A stretch of DNA of 64,000 bases from Streptomyces capitiformicae (GTDB taxonomy: Bacteria > Actinomycetota > Actinomycetes > Streptomycetales > Streptomycetaceae): contig NZ_CP022161.1 of the NCBI RefSeq assembly GCF_002214185.1, positions 8,563,486 through 8,627,485 on the forward strand, in the 5' to 3' direction. This document shows positions 16,441 through 24,828 of the stretch, piece after piece. The first letter of the stretch is position 1. The number at the start of each line of letters is the position of its first letter. A program made the translations under genes and the position numbers. The notes below the pieces were generated by a model. The model worked only from the letters and a program-made list of their open reading frames with translations, searched no databases and was not told the DNA's origin.

Positions 16441-16441
16441 G

Positions 16442-17776
16442 ATGAGTGGGTTCACCGGGCTGGGCGGGAACATCAGGGCCGCCGGATTTCTCGCGACGGC
16501 CGCGCCACACGAGCAGGCCCACGCCCCCCGCCTCCCCGGCCCACCCGTGGAACAGCCCATCCGCCCCGACCGAGCGTGCGGGCGCACCGTCGGCTTCTGG
16601 CTGATCTCCACCCTCGCCACCCTCGGCGCGGTGGCCGCCGTGTCCGCCCACACACTCGCCCACCACCTCACCGCCCGCACCGACGAACAGATCGCGAGGT
16701 TCAGCCGCCTCGCCCGCGACCCCGCCACCCCGCCCCCGTCGGCGTCGACCCTGGACAAGAACTGCCTCGTACTCGTCCTCGACGCCGAGGGCCGGGTCGT
16801 CGAGCGCTACCGGGGCTCCGCCGACCTGCCCGCCTTCCCTAGCCTCACCCCGGCACGGCTGAAGGCGTACGCCACCCGCGCCCGCCCCTCCGCGTTCGGC
16901 GACAGCTACCGCGCCCAGGTGGCCCACCTCCGCCAAACCAAAGACACCGGTGGCCGCTACGTCGTCACCGCCCGGACCACCACCGCCGACCGACGAGCCG
17001 TCGAGCGGCTCCTCCAGGTCGAGAGCGTCGCCGCACTGCCCCTGCTCGGCAGCGTCCTGTTCGGCGCCCGGTGCCTCGGCCGCCGGGAGGTCAGGGAGCG
17101 CCGGGAGAGCGAGCGGCGGCTGCGCGAGTTCATGGCCTCCGCCGGACACGAGCTGCGCAACCCGCTGACCACGATCTCCGGGTACGCCGAACTCGCCCGC
17201 GTCGGCGACCCCGCGTACGAGCCCATGCGGCAGGAGGCACTCGGCCGGATCGCCACCGAGGTCGGCCGGATGAGCACCCTCATCGACGAACTCGTCCTGC
17301 TGACCCGCCTCGACCTCGGCCAGCCCCTGCAACTGACCTGCGTGGACCTGGCCCAGCTGTGCCGCGACGCCGCCTCCGCCGCCCGCGACTGCCACCCCGA
17401 CCATCCCGTACGGCTGCTCCTCGCCCCCGGCGACCACACCGTCACCGGCGACCCGCTACGGCTCCACCAACTCGTCGCCAACCTGCTGAACAACGCCCGC
17501 GTCCACACCCCGCCCGGTACGACGACCACGCTCGGCCTCGGTACGGAGGACGGCTACCGCGTCATCGAGGTCATGGACAACGGCCCAGGCATCCCCCGCG
17601 AACTCAGCGCCCGTCTCTTCGAGCCCTTCGTGCGCGGGGAGGAGACGAAGGCCGCCGGCAGCGGACTCGGCCTCAGCATCGTCGCGGCCATCGCGACGGC
17701 CCACGGCGGCACCGTCGCCCTCGAACCGTCCCACCAGGGCGCGTGGTTCAGAGTGCTGCTCCCGGCCCCGGCGTGA
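16442..17776 (+). CDS. Sensor histidine kinase
   Basis: 444 residues as drawn, but the start is uncertain because the upstream DNA is repeat-derived; a start nearer the first membrane segment is possible. One membrane helix at about residues 50-72 (TVGFWLISTLATLGAVAAV), an extracellular loop of about 120 residues, and a second helix near 200-220. There is no recognisable HAMP domain. Then H-box with His-236 (AGHELRNPLTTISGY), N-box (LVANLLNNARVH), G1 (VMDNGPGIP) and G2 (GSGLGLSIV). Partner of the OmpR-type regulator. Confidence 0.86.
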   Translation: MSGFTGLGGNIRAAGFLATAAPHEQAHAPRLPGPPVEQPIRPDRACGRTVGFWLISTLATLGAVAAVSAHTLAHHLTARTDEQIARFSRLARDPATPPPSASTLDKNCLVLVLDAEGRVVERYRGSADLPAFPSLTPARLKAYATRARPSAFGDSYRAQVAHLRQTKDTGGRYVVTARTTTADRRAVERLLQVESVAALPLLGSVLFGARCLGRREVRERRESERRLREFMASAGHELRNPLTTISGYAELARVGDPAYEPMRQEALGRIATEVGRMSTLIDELVLLTRLDLGQPLQLTCVDLAQLCRDAASAARDCHPDHPVRLLLAPGDHTVTGDPLRLHQLVANLLNNARVHTPPGTTTTLGLGTEDGYRVIEVMDNGPGIPRELSARLFEPFVRGEETKAAGSGLGLSIVAAIATAHGGTVALEPSHQGAWFRVLLPAPA

Positions 17777-17835
17777 ACCACTCCTGACTCCCGCGTAACG
17801 TGAGGCTGGCTGTGGGGGGCGGTTATTACCATCAC

Positions 17836-17863
17836 TTGACAGATCTCTGATCATTCTCTGATC
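17836..17863 (+). promoter_or_regulatory. Promoter-like sequence with 11-bp-spaced direct repeats
   Basis: TTGACA at 17836-17841 followed by TCTCTGATC at 17844-17852 and again at 17855-17863. The stretch is clearly AT-richer than its surroundings. It sits between two convergent gene ends (17776 and 18033), where no promoter is expected. Eleven-base spacing is the pattern bound by OmpR-type regulators. Confidence 0.4.
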
Positions 17864-18032
17864 CAGATCCGATCGTTTCCGGAGCCACGCCCGATTAAGT
17901 GAGTGATGTGCGAGGCGCGCCAACGGCGTGACCTCGGACAACTCCCCCTCCGAGGTCGGCCCGGCATTCGCCCAGATCGACGGCTCATCGATCGACGACG
18001 AACGGAACGATGGCTCAATCGGCCCGGCTCGA

Positions 18033-19256
18033 CTAACCGGGCACGTGCTGGGCCGACCTCAACTCCGCGAGCCGCTGCCGCACATGGGCCAGCGCCCCGT
18101 CCCGCCGTCCCGGCACCCGCTCCCGCAACCCGGCCAGCACCAGCCCCAGTTCATGGGCCCGGCCCACGTCGGTCACCTGCGCCCACTGATGATGCGCCCG
18201 GTCGACGGCCGCCTCCACCGCCGGATCTCCCGTCGTCTGCCCCGCCGCCAACCGCGCCACGGCCAACCCCAGCCACACCTCACAACTGCGCGCCGCGTCC
18301 CCCGCGAGCATCGCCAGATCCGCCCGCACCTCCCGCCAGTGCCACACCTCGGCCGCCCCGTCCCCGAACTCCCGCACGGCCTCCTGCTCCCGCAGCACGG
18401 CCAACGCGTCGGCTTCGGAATGCCGCCCGGCTTCGACGGCGGCGGTGATGGCGAAGTGGGGGTCGGTAGTCGCGGGCACACTCAGCCCGTCCGGCGTTTG
18501 AGGACGAGGCCGAAGGCCGATCTGGGGGTCTGGGGGCGGAGCAGCCCCCAGGGGACGGGATTGGGTAGGGGCGGCGGGGGCGAATCCTCCTGGGGAACCA
18601 CCCACCCCGGGCGCCGTGGCGTCCCAGGCCAGCACGACATCCCCGTACCCCCCCGTCCGCGCCAGCACCTGCTCGTGCAGCACGCCAGGGGCAGGCCGCT
18701 GCCCACTCCGCAGTATCGTCGCGAGCACCTTCATATACGTCGGCACGGCCACCCCCCGCCGCAAGGCCGACGCCGCCGACGACGGCGGCGGCGCGATCCG
18801 CCCGTAGACACTCACCCCCGGCCCCACCCCGAGCGGCCGCCCCGCCATCTGCCGCCACACGTCACCGTCCGCGTGCAGATCGAGGAACAGCGTCGTGGAC
18901 CCGGGCGTACGCAACCGCAGCTCCTCCACCAGCCAGTGCCACGGAAACGCGGTGTAACGGACGGTCGCGGGAGTCGTCCGCGCCAGCGCGAGGTGGACGA
19001 GCCGCTGCTTGCGGTCGAGTTGGAGCTGGCCGGTGAGGTAGACGGTGAGCGGCCCGGGCGCGGTGGCCGCTGCGCGCAGCCGGGTGAGGACGGCCTGCGG
19101 CTCCAGCGGATCGGCCAGCTCGACCACGTTCGCCGTACCCGTGCCGGACAGCACCTCGGGCGCGACGGCCGCGAGCACGGGAAGCACGGAGGCCGCGTCC
19201 ACCAGGCACCCTTTGCCCACCGGCGAGGCCGCGAGCAGCAGCACGGTTCCGGGCAT
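18033..19256 (-). CDS. Hypothetical protein with an in-frame repeat insertion
   Basis: 407 residues from the ATG at 19256, chosen because GGGGAGGGA precedes it. The N-terminal half (VLLLAASPVGKG, VYLTGQLQLDRKQR, TTLFLDLHADGDVW) has an alpha/beta Rossmann-like pattern, possibly a degenerate caspase-like fold. The C-terminal half is helical, with TPR-like periodicity (AITAAVEAGRHSEADALAVL onward). Between them, residues about 225-260 (Pro/Gly-rich, PPPDPQIGLRPRP) are encoded by an interspersed repeat. Function unknown. Confidence 0.65.
   Translation of the reverse strand: MPGTVLLLAASPVGKGCLVDAASVLPVLAAVAPEVLSGTGTANVVELADPLEPQAVLTRLRAAATAPGPLTVYLTGQLQLDRKQRLVHLALARTTPATVRYTAFPWHWLVEELRLRTPGSTTLFLDLHADGDVWRQMAGRPLGVGPGVSVYGRIAPPPSSAASALRRGVAVPTYMKVLATILRSGQRPAPGVLHEQVLARTGGYGDVVLAWDATAPGVGGSPGGFAPAAPTQSRPLGAAPPPDPQIGLRPRPQTPDGLSVPATTDPHFAITAAVEAGRHSEADALAVLREQEAVREFGDGAAEVWHWREVRADLAMLAGDAARSCEVWLGLAVARLAAGQTTGDPAVEAAVDRAHHQWAQVTDVGRAHELGLVLAGLRERVPGRRDGALAHVRQRLAELRSAQHVPG
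18482..18590. repeat. Interspersed repeat inserted in frame in a coding sequence
   Basis: The segment begins CAGCCCGTCCGGCGTTTGAG and continues through a palindromic TGGGGGC-GGAGCA-GCCCCCA to GGGTAGGGGCGGCGGGGGCG. This is a repeat I recognise as common between Streptomyces genes. Here it lies inside the gene 18033-19256 and keeps the frame, adding a Pro/Gly-rich linker. It shares the GGGTAGGGGCGGCG end with the repeat at 16268-16440. Confidence 0.6.
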
Positions 19257-19366
19257 CGTTCCCTCCCCATCGATCACGTACACCGATCACGTACGCCATC
19301 CAGCACCGTAACCGCTGCGCGTGCAAACGGGGAAAGGGGCGGGTGGGAGCCCCTGTTCGGCCCCGC

Positions 19367-20599
19367 TCAGTGGGCCCGACCCGCACGGCGTACGGCGAAG
19401 ATCGTCGTGTCGTCGTCCAGGTGGCCCCCGGTGTGGGCGAGAACGCCCTCGTGGACGAGGCGGACCAGGGTGTCGGGTTCGGTGGCGCGCGGGTCGGCGG
19501 CGAGCGCTCCGGCGACGTACTCGCGGAGCGGGAAGAACGCGCCGCCGCCGTCGCGGGCCTCGGTCACGCCGTCGGTGACGAGGAGGAGGGTCTCGTCGGG
19601 AGCGAGCCGGACGGTGGACGAGGGGTGCGGCCGCGGGTCCAACTCGCTGAGCCCCAGCGGGAGTCCGTCGCGCAGGGGGAGCAGGCGTACGCCGTCGGGG
19701 GAGACCAGGAGCGGGGGTTCGTGGCCGAAGTTGATGACGCCCACGGTGACCGTGTCGGGGCCGGTGAGGTCCGGCCCCCAGTCGGTGCGCTCGCTGCGCA
19801 GCTCGGGGAAGTCGAGGAGGACGGCGGTCGCGAAGCGCTCGGCGTCGTCGCGGCCGATGTGCGCGCAGTAGCGCAGATGCCGCACCATCCGGGTCTCCAG
19901 CCGCTCGGCCACGACCTCCGCTCCGGGCTCGTGGTACGCCGCCTCACGGAATGTGCCGAGCAGTACGGACGCCGCCTCCACCGCCGTGATCCCCTTGCCC
20001 TGGACATCGCCGATGACGACGCGCGTGCCGTGCGGGCTCGGCTGGATGTCGTAGAAGTCGCCGCCGACGCGGGCCTGGCTGTCGGCGGCGAGGTACACCT
20101 CGGCGTGGTCGAGGCCGCCGACGTCCGGGGGCAGCCGGCGCAGCAGGATACGGCGGGTGGTCTCGACGACGGCCCGCATGTGCAGCATCCGCTCCTGCCC
20201 CCGCAGCCGTACCGTGCAGGCCAGCACGGACAGCAGCCCGCCCAGGGCGACGAGGATGAAGTCGGGCAGTCCGGTGCGGGAGTCGTCGCCGAGGACGTAC
20301 AGGAACATCGCGAGCCCGGCGAACACCCCCGTCGTCCACACCTGGCAGACGGCCGCGGCGATGCCCGGCACGAGCACCAGCCACGAGATGACCCGGAAGT
20401 CGCCGCCGGTCGCCCAGTCGAGCAGCGGTACGGCGCAGAGCACCACCAGCGGCGGAAGCCAGGCGATGCTGCGCCCGCGGACCCGCAGCAGCTGCTGCCG
20501 CTCGACGAGCTCGACGAGGTCCGGCTCCCGGCGCACACGCGGCATCGGCATCGGCAACCGCATCCGCGTCCGCATCCGCGTCCGCATCCGCATCCGCAT
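19367..20599 (-). CDS. SpoIIE-type PP2C serine/threonine phosphatase, membrane-bound
   Basis: 410 residues from the ATG at 20599; several in-frame ATGs within an MR/TR repeat, and one at 20635, make the exact start uncertain. Three or four hydrophobic segments (residues about 45-140: AWLPPLVVLCAVPLL, VLVPGIAAAVC, FILVALGGLLSVLA) precede a SpoIIE catalytic domain with VGGDFYDI, VVIGDVQGKG, VTDGVTEARD and the closing HLDDDTTIFAVRR. The family dephosphorylates anti-sigma antagonists. No sensor domain besides the membrane part. Divergent from the gene at 20705. Confidence 0.85.
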   Translation of the reverse strand: MRMRMRTRMRTRMRLPMPMPRVRREPDLVELVERQQLLRVRGRSIAWLPPLVVLCAVPLLDWATGGDFRVISWLVLVPGIAAAVCQVWTTGVFAGLAMFLYVLGDDSRTGLPDFILVALGGLLSVLACTVRLRGQERMLHMRAVVETTRRILLRRLPPDVGGLDHAEVYLAADSQARVGGDFYDIQPSPHGTRVVIGDVQGKGITAVEAASVLLGTFREAAYHEPGAEVVAERLETRMVRHLRYCAHIGRDDAERFATAVLLDFPELRSERTDWGPDLTGPDTVTVGVINFGHEPPLLVSPDGVRLLPLRDGLPLGLSELDPRPHPSSTVRLAPDETLLLVTDGVTEARDGGGAFFPLREYVAGALAADPRATEPDTLVRLVHEGVLAHTGGHLDDDTTIFAVRRAGRAH

Positions 20600-20600
20600 G
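20543..20600. repeat. Hexanucleotide microsatellite at the phosphatase N-terminus
   Basis: Alternating GCATCC and GCGTCC units (plus strand) encode Met-Arg and Thr-Arg dipeptides (MRMRMRTRMRTRMRLPMPMP) at the start of the phosphatase. Each Met is a potential start codon, so slippage would change only the N-terminal length. Confidence 0.7.
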
Positions 20601-20704
20601 GGCCACAGCGAAACACGGCGGTACGGGCCTCGCATCCCGACTTGCCAGGGGTGCCTCTCAGGTGTGCCCTGGTATCGGGGCGGAGGGAAGAGAGGAGTGC
20701 TCCC

Positions 20705-21193
20705 ATGGCTCAACCGGCACCCACACCGGGCAGGCGGCCGGGCACACCCGTACCGAGGACGTCGGGCGTACCGGGCGTACCGGCGTCGAGGACCCCGAGC
20801 ACGCCGGACATCTTCGCCGAGCGCACCCACACCGTCACGCGCTGGGTCCTGCCCATGCTCCTCGGCCTCGTCTACGGCTACTGGGCGGCGGCCAACAACC
20901 GCAGCGGCGGCCCCATCACCGGCTGGAACCTCCTCTTCGGCTTCGCGACGGCGATCGTCTTCGCGGCGCTCTACCTCGCCGTACAAGCTGTCGCACCCCG
21001 CCTGCGCCGCGAGCAGCACGCCCTGCTCTGGGCCGCCTTCGCGGGCTGCGCCTTCGGGTTCCTGTACCAGCAGGCGGGCCACACCGTGGTGCGCTCCACG
21101 ATCATGGCGCTCGGTATCGCGGCGGCGGTCTTCGCGGTGGCCTTCTACCGGTACTACACGCACGAGGACGCGGCGGGGCGCCGGGCGGGGTGA
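20705..21193 (+). CDS. Small integral membrane protein
   Basis: 162 residues, GAGGAG before the ATG. A Pro/Arg-rich cytoplasmic N-terminus of about 45 residues precedes four predicted membrane helices (WVLPMLLGLVYGYWAA, WNLLFGFATAIVFAALYL, HALLWAAFAGCAFGFLY, IMALGIAAAVFAVAFY) and a short charged tail. No family is recognised. Divergent from the SpoIIE phosphatase with a gap of about 105 bases. Confidence 0.72.
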   Translation: MAQPAPTPGRRPGTPVPRTSGVPGVPASRTPSTPDIFAERTHTVTRWVLPMLLGLVYGYWAAANNRSGGPITGWNLLFGFATAIVFAALYLAVQAVAPRLRREQHALLWAAFAGCAFGFLYQQAGHTVVRSTIMALGIAAAVFAVAFYRYYTHEDAAGRRAG

Positions 21194-21208
21194 GCCCTAG
21201 TAGGGCTC

Positions 21209-21522
21209 GTTGCGAAAGTCCCGTCGTCCGCCCGGAGGGCGGGCCGAGCGGCGTCATGGGGGTCCCCCCGCTCGAGCGAAGCCGAGAGTGGGGGAGCGTG
21301 CTCTCGGCGTGCCGGGCGGAAGGCCCTGTAGATGGACTGGATGTACGTGGGCTTTCGCCCGGTGCGGCGGTGGGGGCCCCTCCCGCTCATGGGGGCCCCT
21401 CCCGCTCATGGGGCCCCTCCCGCTCGAGCGAAGCCGAGAGTCGGGGAGAAGCCGAGAGTGGGGGAGAAGCCGAGAGTGGGGGAGCGTGCCAGGCGTCGGG
21501 CGGCAGGCGGGACTTTCGCAAC
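21209..21522. mobile_element. MITE-like element with 15-bp perfect inverted ends
   Basis: The left end GTTGCGAAAGTCCCG (21209-21223) is the exact reverse complement of 21508-21522. The 314-bp interior has palindromic blocks including GGGGTCCCCCCGCTCGAGCG and repeated CGAAGCCGAGAGTGGGGGAG units (three copies near 21431-21485) and two copies of CATGGGGGCCCCTCCCGCT. No transposase gene. It resembles the elements at 39683 and 46253. Probably a non-autonomous transposable element, partly amplified by internal duplication. Confidence 0.7.
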
Positions 21523-21650
21523 ACGCCCCAGGGGTGTGGGGGAAGCCCCTGGGCGTCGCGTCGACGGCGGGCCGCCCCGTTCGGCTTGTCCTGTGGGGCC
21601 ATTCGCAGGCATGCGGGGCGTGAGCGCTCGCGTGGGGGCGGCCGGGGGAC

Positions 21651-22595
21651 TTGCCTGAAGGGGTGTACCCACGCGCTCGCGGCACTCTGTCGGCCGTGCT
21701 GACCCTGCTCGCCTGCCTGCTGGCGCCGGTGGGCGCGCTGGCCGCGTGGGCGACGTACGAGATCGCGGACCGGGGCCGGTACGAGCGGGTCGTGGCGCCG
21801 CTGGCGGCCGACCCGGACGTACGGGAGGCGCTCGCGGACGCGGTCGCCGCCGGGATTCTGCGCGAGGTGCGGGTGGGGCCGCCGCTGCGGGAGCCCCTCC
21901 GGGACTTCACGCACGACGCGGCGCGCTCCTTCACACAGACGAAGGCGTTCCGTACGGCGTGGCACGCGGCGAACCGGGCGGCGCACGACGCGGTGCTGCG
22001 GGCGGTGCGGGGCGGAGGCTCCGGAGCCGGTGGCGGTGGCGGTGGCGGCGAGCCGCGTCCGGTGACGCTCGACCTCGCACCGGTCGGCGAGCGGGTCAAG
22101 CGTCAGCTCGTCCGCGACCACGTGCCGTTCGCCCATCGCATCCCGGTCGCGCACACCGAGGTCGAAGTGCTGTCGGCCGTGGAACTCAGCCAACTTCGGA
22201 AGGGGTATCACGTGCTCGAAGTCGCCGCGTTCTGGCTCCCGGTCGGTGCGCTCGTACTGGCCGCCGGGGGCATCCTCATCGCCACCCGCCGCCGCCGAGC
22301 CGTCTGCGCGGCCGGCCTCGGCACGGCCCTGGGCGGCGCCCTCCTCGGCCTGTCCGTAGCCCTGGGCCGCCACCTCACCCTCACGGACCTTCCCCCCGAC
22401 GTCTCCCCCGCGGCGGCGACCGCCGTCTACGACACCCTCACCACCACCCTCCGCACAGTGACCTGGGCCCTACTGACCCTCGGCCTGACCGTCGCGGCAA
22501 CGGCTTGGCTCACGGGCCGCTCCGAGCGACATCGCCAAGCACCCGCAACGCCCCCGCCAACTCCGACAGAGAAACCGACGCAAGCCCAAGCCTGA
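21651..22595 (+). CDS. Membrane protein of unknown function
   Basis: 314 residues, TTG start at 21651 preceded by GGGGGA; a GTG at 21663 is the alternative. One N-terminal helix (LSAVLTLLACLLAPVGALAAW), an extracellular helical region of about 150 residues containing a GGGGGGG loop, and three C-terminal helices (VLEVAAFWLPVGALVLAAGG, AGLGTALGGALLGLSVALG, TWALLTLGLTVAATAWL). This is a common actinobacterial layout with no assigned role. Its last 86 bases overlap the convergent MocR gene. Confidence 0.7.
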   Translation: MPEGVYPRARGTLSAVLTLLACLLAPVGALAAWATYEIADRGRYERVVAPLAADPDVREALADAVAAGILREVRVGPPLREPLRDFTHDAARSFTQTKAFRTAWHAANRAAHDAVLRAVRGGGSGAGGGGGGGEPRPVTLDLAPVGERVKRQLVRDHVPFAHRIPVAHTEVEVLSAVELSQLRKGYHVLEVAAFWLPVGALVLAAGGILIATRRRRAVCAAGLGTALGGALLGLSVALGRHLTLTDLPPDVSPAAATAVYDTLTTTLRTVTWALLTLGLTVAATAWLTGRSERHRQAPATPPPTPTEKPTQAQA

Positions 22596-23955
22596 CGCAG
22601 CTGGCCGCGGGGGTTGCCCCACCTTGCGTTTCTGTGGGCAACCGTGCCGCTGGGGCGATGGGGGTCCCCCCGTTCATGGGGGCCGCCGGGCCACTGCCCA
22701 GCCCCGGCCTCCGCCCGGTCCCCACCACCGGCACGCTGAACTCCACCCCCGACGTCACCGCCACCCCCCGCGCAGCCGCCGCCGCGCAGAACGTGTCGGC
22801 CCGCCAAGGCTCCGGAAGCTCCCACCACGCGTAGTAGCCCCGCGCATCCCCCCGTACGACGAACCCGGCGAGATGCTCGGCGACCAGCCGCTGCCGAGCC
22901 GCCGCATCGTCCCGCTTCGCCACGACCAACCGCCCGACCGTCCCGTCCCCGATCCACCGCACCCCGGCCTCCAGGGCGAACCTCCCCGCGGTCCACCCCC
23001 CGGAACGCAACGCGGCCGCCGCCCCCTCAGCCCGCCCCTCCGGCACCACCAGGAACCCGACCGTCAGCCCCGGCGCCACCCGCTTGGACAGCCCGTCCAC
23101 GACGTACACCCGCTCCGGCGCGTACGCGGCCAACGGCAACTCACCGGCATCCCCCAGAAAGGACCAGATCCGATCCTCGATCACCGGCAGACCCAACTCC
23201 CGTACCAGGGTTGCCAGTTCGCCCCGCCGCCCCGCCCCCATCGTCACCGACGTCGGATTGTGCAACGTCGGCTGCACATACACCGCCGACAACGGCGCCG
23301 CCCGATGCGCCGCGGCAACCGCCTCCGTCCGCATCCCCTCCCCATCGGTCGCGATCGGCACGAGCGTCACCCCCAACCGCCCGGCGATCTCCTTGACCAG
23401 CGGATACGTGAGGGACTCCACGCCGACCCGCCCACCTGGCCGTACGAGGTGGGCCAGAGCCCCCGCGATGGCCTGGCGGGCGTTCCCGGCGAAGAGGAAC
23501 CGCTCCGGGACCGGCTCCCACCCGGGCACGGCGAGCAACCCGGCCGCCGCCTCCCGCGCGGCCGCCGTACCGGCCGCCGGCGCCGTACGCAACGCCTCCC
23601 CCAGCACATCCGCCCGCAGCAACGGCGCGAGCCCGGCCGCCAACAGCTCCGACTGACCCGGCACGGAAGGGTAGTTGAGCTCAAGGTTCACCGGCGCCGA
23701 CGAGACCGGCTCCGCCAACGCCCGCCCCGCCGACACCGGCGGCGCCGCCCGTACGAACGTCCCGCGCCCGACCTCCCCCACGACCAGCCCGCGCCGCACC
23801 AACTCCCCGTACACCCGCCCGGCCGTCGACCCGGCGATCCCGCGCCGCCGCGCGAACACCCGCTGCGGCGGCAACCGGTCCCCGGGCTTCAACCGCCCGG
23901 CGGCGATATCGCCCGCGATGCGATCAGCGATCAGCCGGTAGTCAGCCCCACTCAC
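22510..23955 (-). CDS. MocR-type regulator (GntR HTH fused to aminotransferase-like domain)
   Basis: 481 residues from a GTG at 23955. A GntR winged helix (ADYRLIADRIAGDIAAGRLK, residues 4-70) is joined to a fold-type-I aminotransferase domain with FAGNARQAI, YVQPTLHNPTSVTMG and the PLP lysine in VDGLSKRVAPG. The family senses PLP or PLP adducts and often regulates a divergent gene, here an alpha/beta hydrolase. Near the C-terminus an extra stretch of about 40 residues (GLGSGPAAPMNGG ... ETQGGATPAAS) is encoded by repeat-like DNA and separates EFSV from the conserved VRLGLASVSLSEL. Confidence 0.86.
   Translation of the reverse strand: MSGADYRLIADRIAGDIAAGRLKPGDRLPPQRVFARRRGIAGSTAGRVYGELVRRGLVVGEVGRGTFVRAAPPVSAGRALAEPVSSAPVNLELNYPSVPGQSELLAAGLAPLLRADVLGEALRTAPAAGTAAAREAAAGLLAVPGWEPVPERFLFAGNARQAIAGALAHLVRPGGRVGVESLTYPLVKEIAGRLGVTLVPIATDGEGMRTEAVAAAHRAAPLSAVYVQPTLHNPTSVTMGAGRRGELATLVRELGLPVIEDRIWSFLGDAGELPLAAYAPERVYVVDGLSKRVAPGLTVGFLVVPEGRAEGAAAALRSGGWTAGRFALEAGVRWIGDGTVGRLVVAKRDDAAARQRLVAEHLAGFVVRGDARGYYAWWELPEPWRADTFCAAAAARGVAVTSGVEFSVPVVGTGRRPGLGSGPAAPMNGGTPIAPAARLPTETQGGATPAASCVRLGLASVSLSELAGALRVLGDVARSGP
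22612..22700. repeat. Repeat-like segment within the MocR gene end
   Basis: GTTGCCC (22613-22619) and GGGCAAC (22636-22642) bound a small hairpin, followed by GATGGGGGTCCCCCCGTTCA and TGGGGGC, sequence shared with the MITE-like elements at 21209 and 39683. It codes in frame for low-complexity residues absent from the usual MocR C-terminus. Confidence 0.5.
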
Positions 23956-23978
23956 GCCCCGGCTCCCTCCCCCTCGAC

Positions 23979-24013
23979 ATTGCACCGAGGGCAAAGATCT
24001 TATTGCGCCGAGG
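23979..24013. promoter_or_regulatory. Direct repeats in the MocR-hydrolase divergent promoter
   Basis: ATTGCACCGAGG at 23979-23990 and ATTGCGCCGAGG at 24002-24013, 11 of 12 bases identical, 23 bases start to start. MocR regulators typically bind direct repeats in the intergenic region with their target, so this is the likely operator for both the regulator and the hydrolase. Confidence 0.55.
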
Positions 24014-24039
24014 AGTTGAGGAACCCTAGGGTCGAACAC

Positions 24040-24828
24040 ATGGCACCCTTCCTCGCATACGAGGACAAAGGAGACGTCACTTCGCACACGTCCCCCTTGG
24101 TCCTCATCCATGGCCACCCCTTCGACCGCACGATGTGGCACCCCCAGATCACCGAGTTCGCCACCTCCCGCCGTGTCATAGCCCCCGACCTGCGCGGCTA
24201 CGGCGCCTCCCCGGTCATCCCCGGCATCACCCCGCTCTCCTCCTTCGCCGAGGACATCGCGGCGCTCCTGGACGACCTCGGCGTAGACGACTTCGTCCTC
24301 GCGGGGCTGTCCATGGGCGGCCAGATCGCGATGGAGTGCTACCGACAGTTCCCGCACCGGATCCGAGGTCTCGTCCTCGCGGACACCTTCCCGGCCGCCG
24401 AGACGACGGAGGGCAAGCGAACCCGAAACGCGATGGCGGACCGCCTCCTACAGGAGGGAATGACCGGCTACGCGGACGAGGTCCTGCACAAGATGGTCGC
24501 CCCGTACGCGGACGCCGAAGTCGCGGCGCACGTGCACCGGATGATGACCGCCACCGCCCCCGAGGGCGCGGCAGCGGCCCTGCGCGGCCGAGCGGAACGC
24601 CCCGACTACCGCGGCCTCCTCACGACAGTCACCGTCCCGGCCCTGGTCGTCGTGGGCGCGGACGACGAGTACACCCCCGTCGCGGACGCCGAGGCCATGC
24701 ACGCGGCCCTCCCCGACTCCACCCTCCGGATCGTCGAAGGCGCGGCCCACCTGCCGAACCTGGAACGCCCGAAAGACTTCAACAAGGTCCTGGCGGACTA
24801 CCTGACAAAGATCGACTCACGTCACTGA
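24040..24828 (+). CDS. Alpha/beta hydrolase
   Basis: 262 residues. Oxyanion segment LVLIHGHPFDRTMW near residue 20, nucleophile elbow GLSMGG with Ser-91, catalytic Asp in VVVGADDEYTPV and His in IVEGAAHLPNLE. Size and motifs fit the small-molecule esterase/haloperoxidase-like group; the substrate is unknown. Divergent from a MocR regulator with direct repeats between, so it probably responds to a PLP-linked signal. Confidence 0.85.
   Translation: MAPFLAYEDKGDVTSHTSPLVLIHGHPFDRTMWHPQITEFATSRRVIAPDLRGYGASPVIPGITPLSSFAEDIAALLDDLGVDDFVLAGLSMGGQIAMECYRQFPHRIRGLVLADTFPAAETTEGKRTRNAMADRLLQEGMTGYADEVLHKMVAPYADAEVAAHVHRMMTATAPEGAAAALRGRAERPDYRGLLTTVTVPALVVVGADDEYTPVADAEAMHAALPDSTLRIVEGAAHLPNLERPKDFNKVLADYLTKIDSRH

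Noticed and set aside
20543..20600. A CRISPR-like array at the hexanucleotide repeat or at 26641-26760
   Set aside because: The repeats are contiguous with no spacers and translate as simple repeats; no cas genes in the window.
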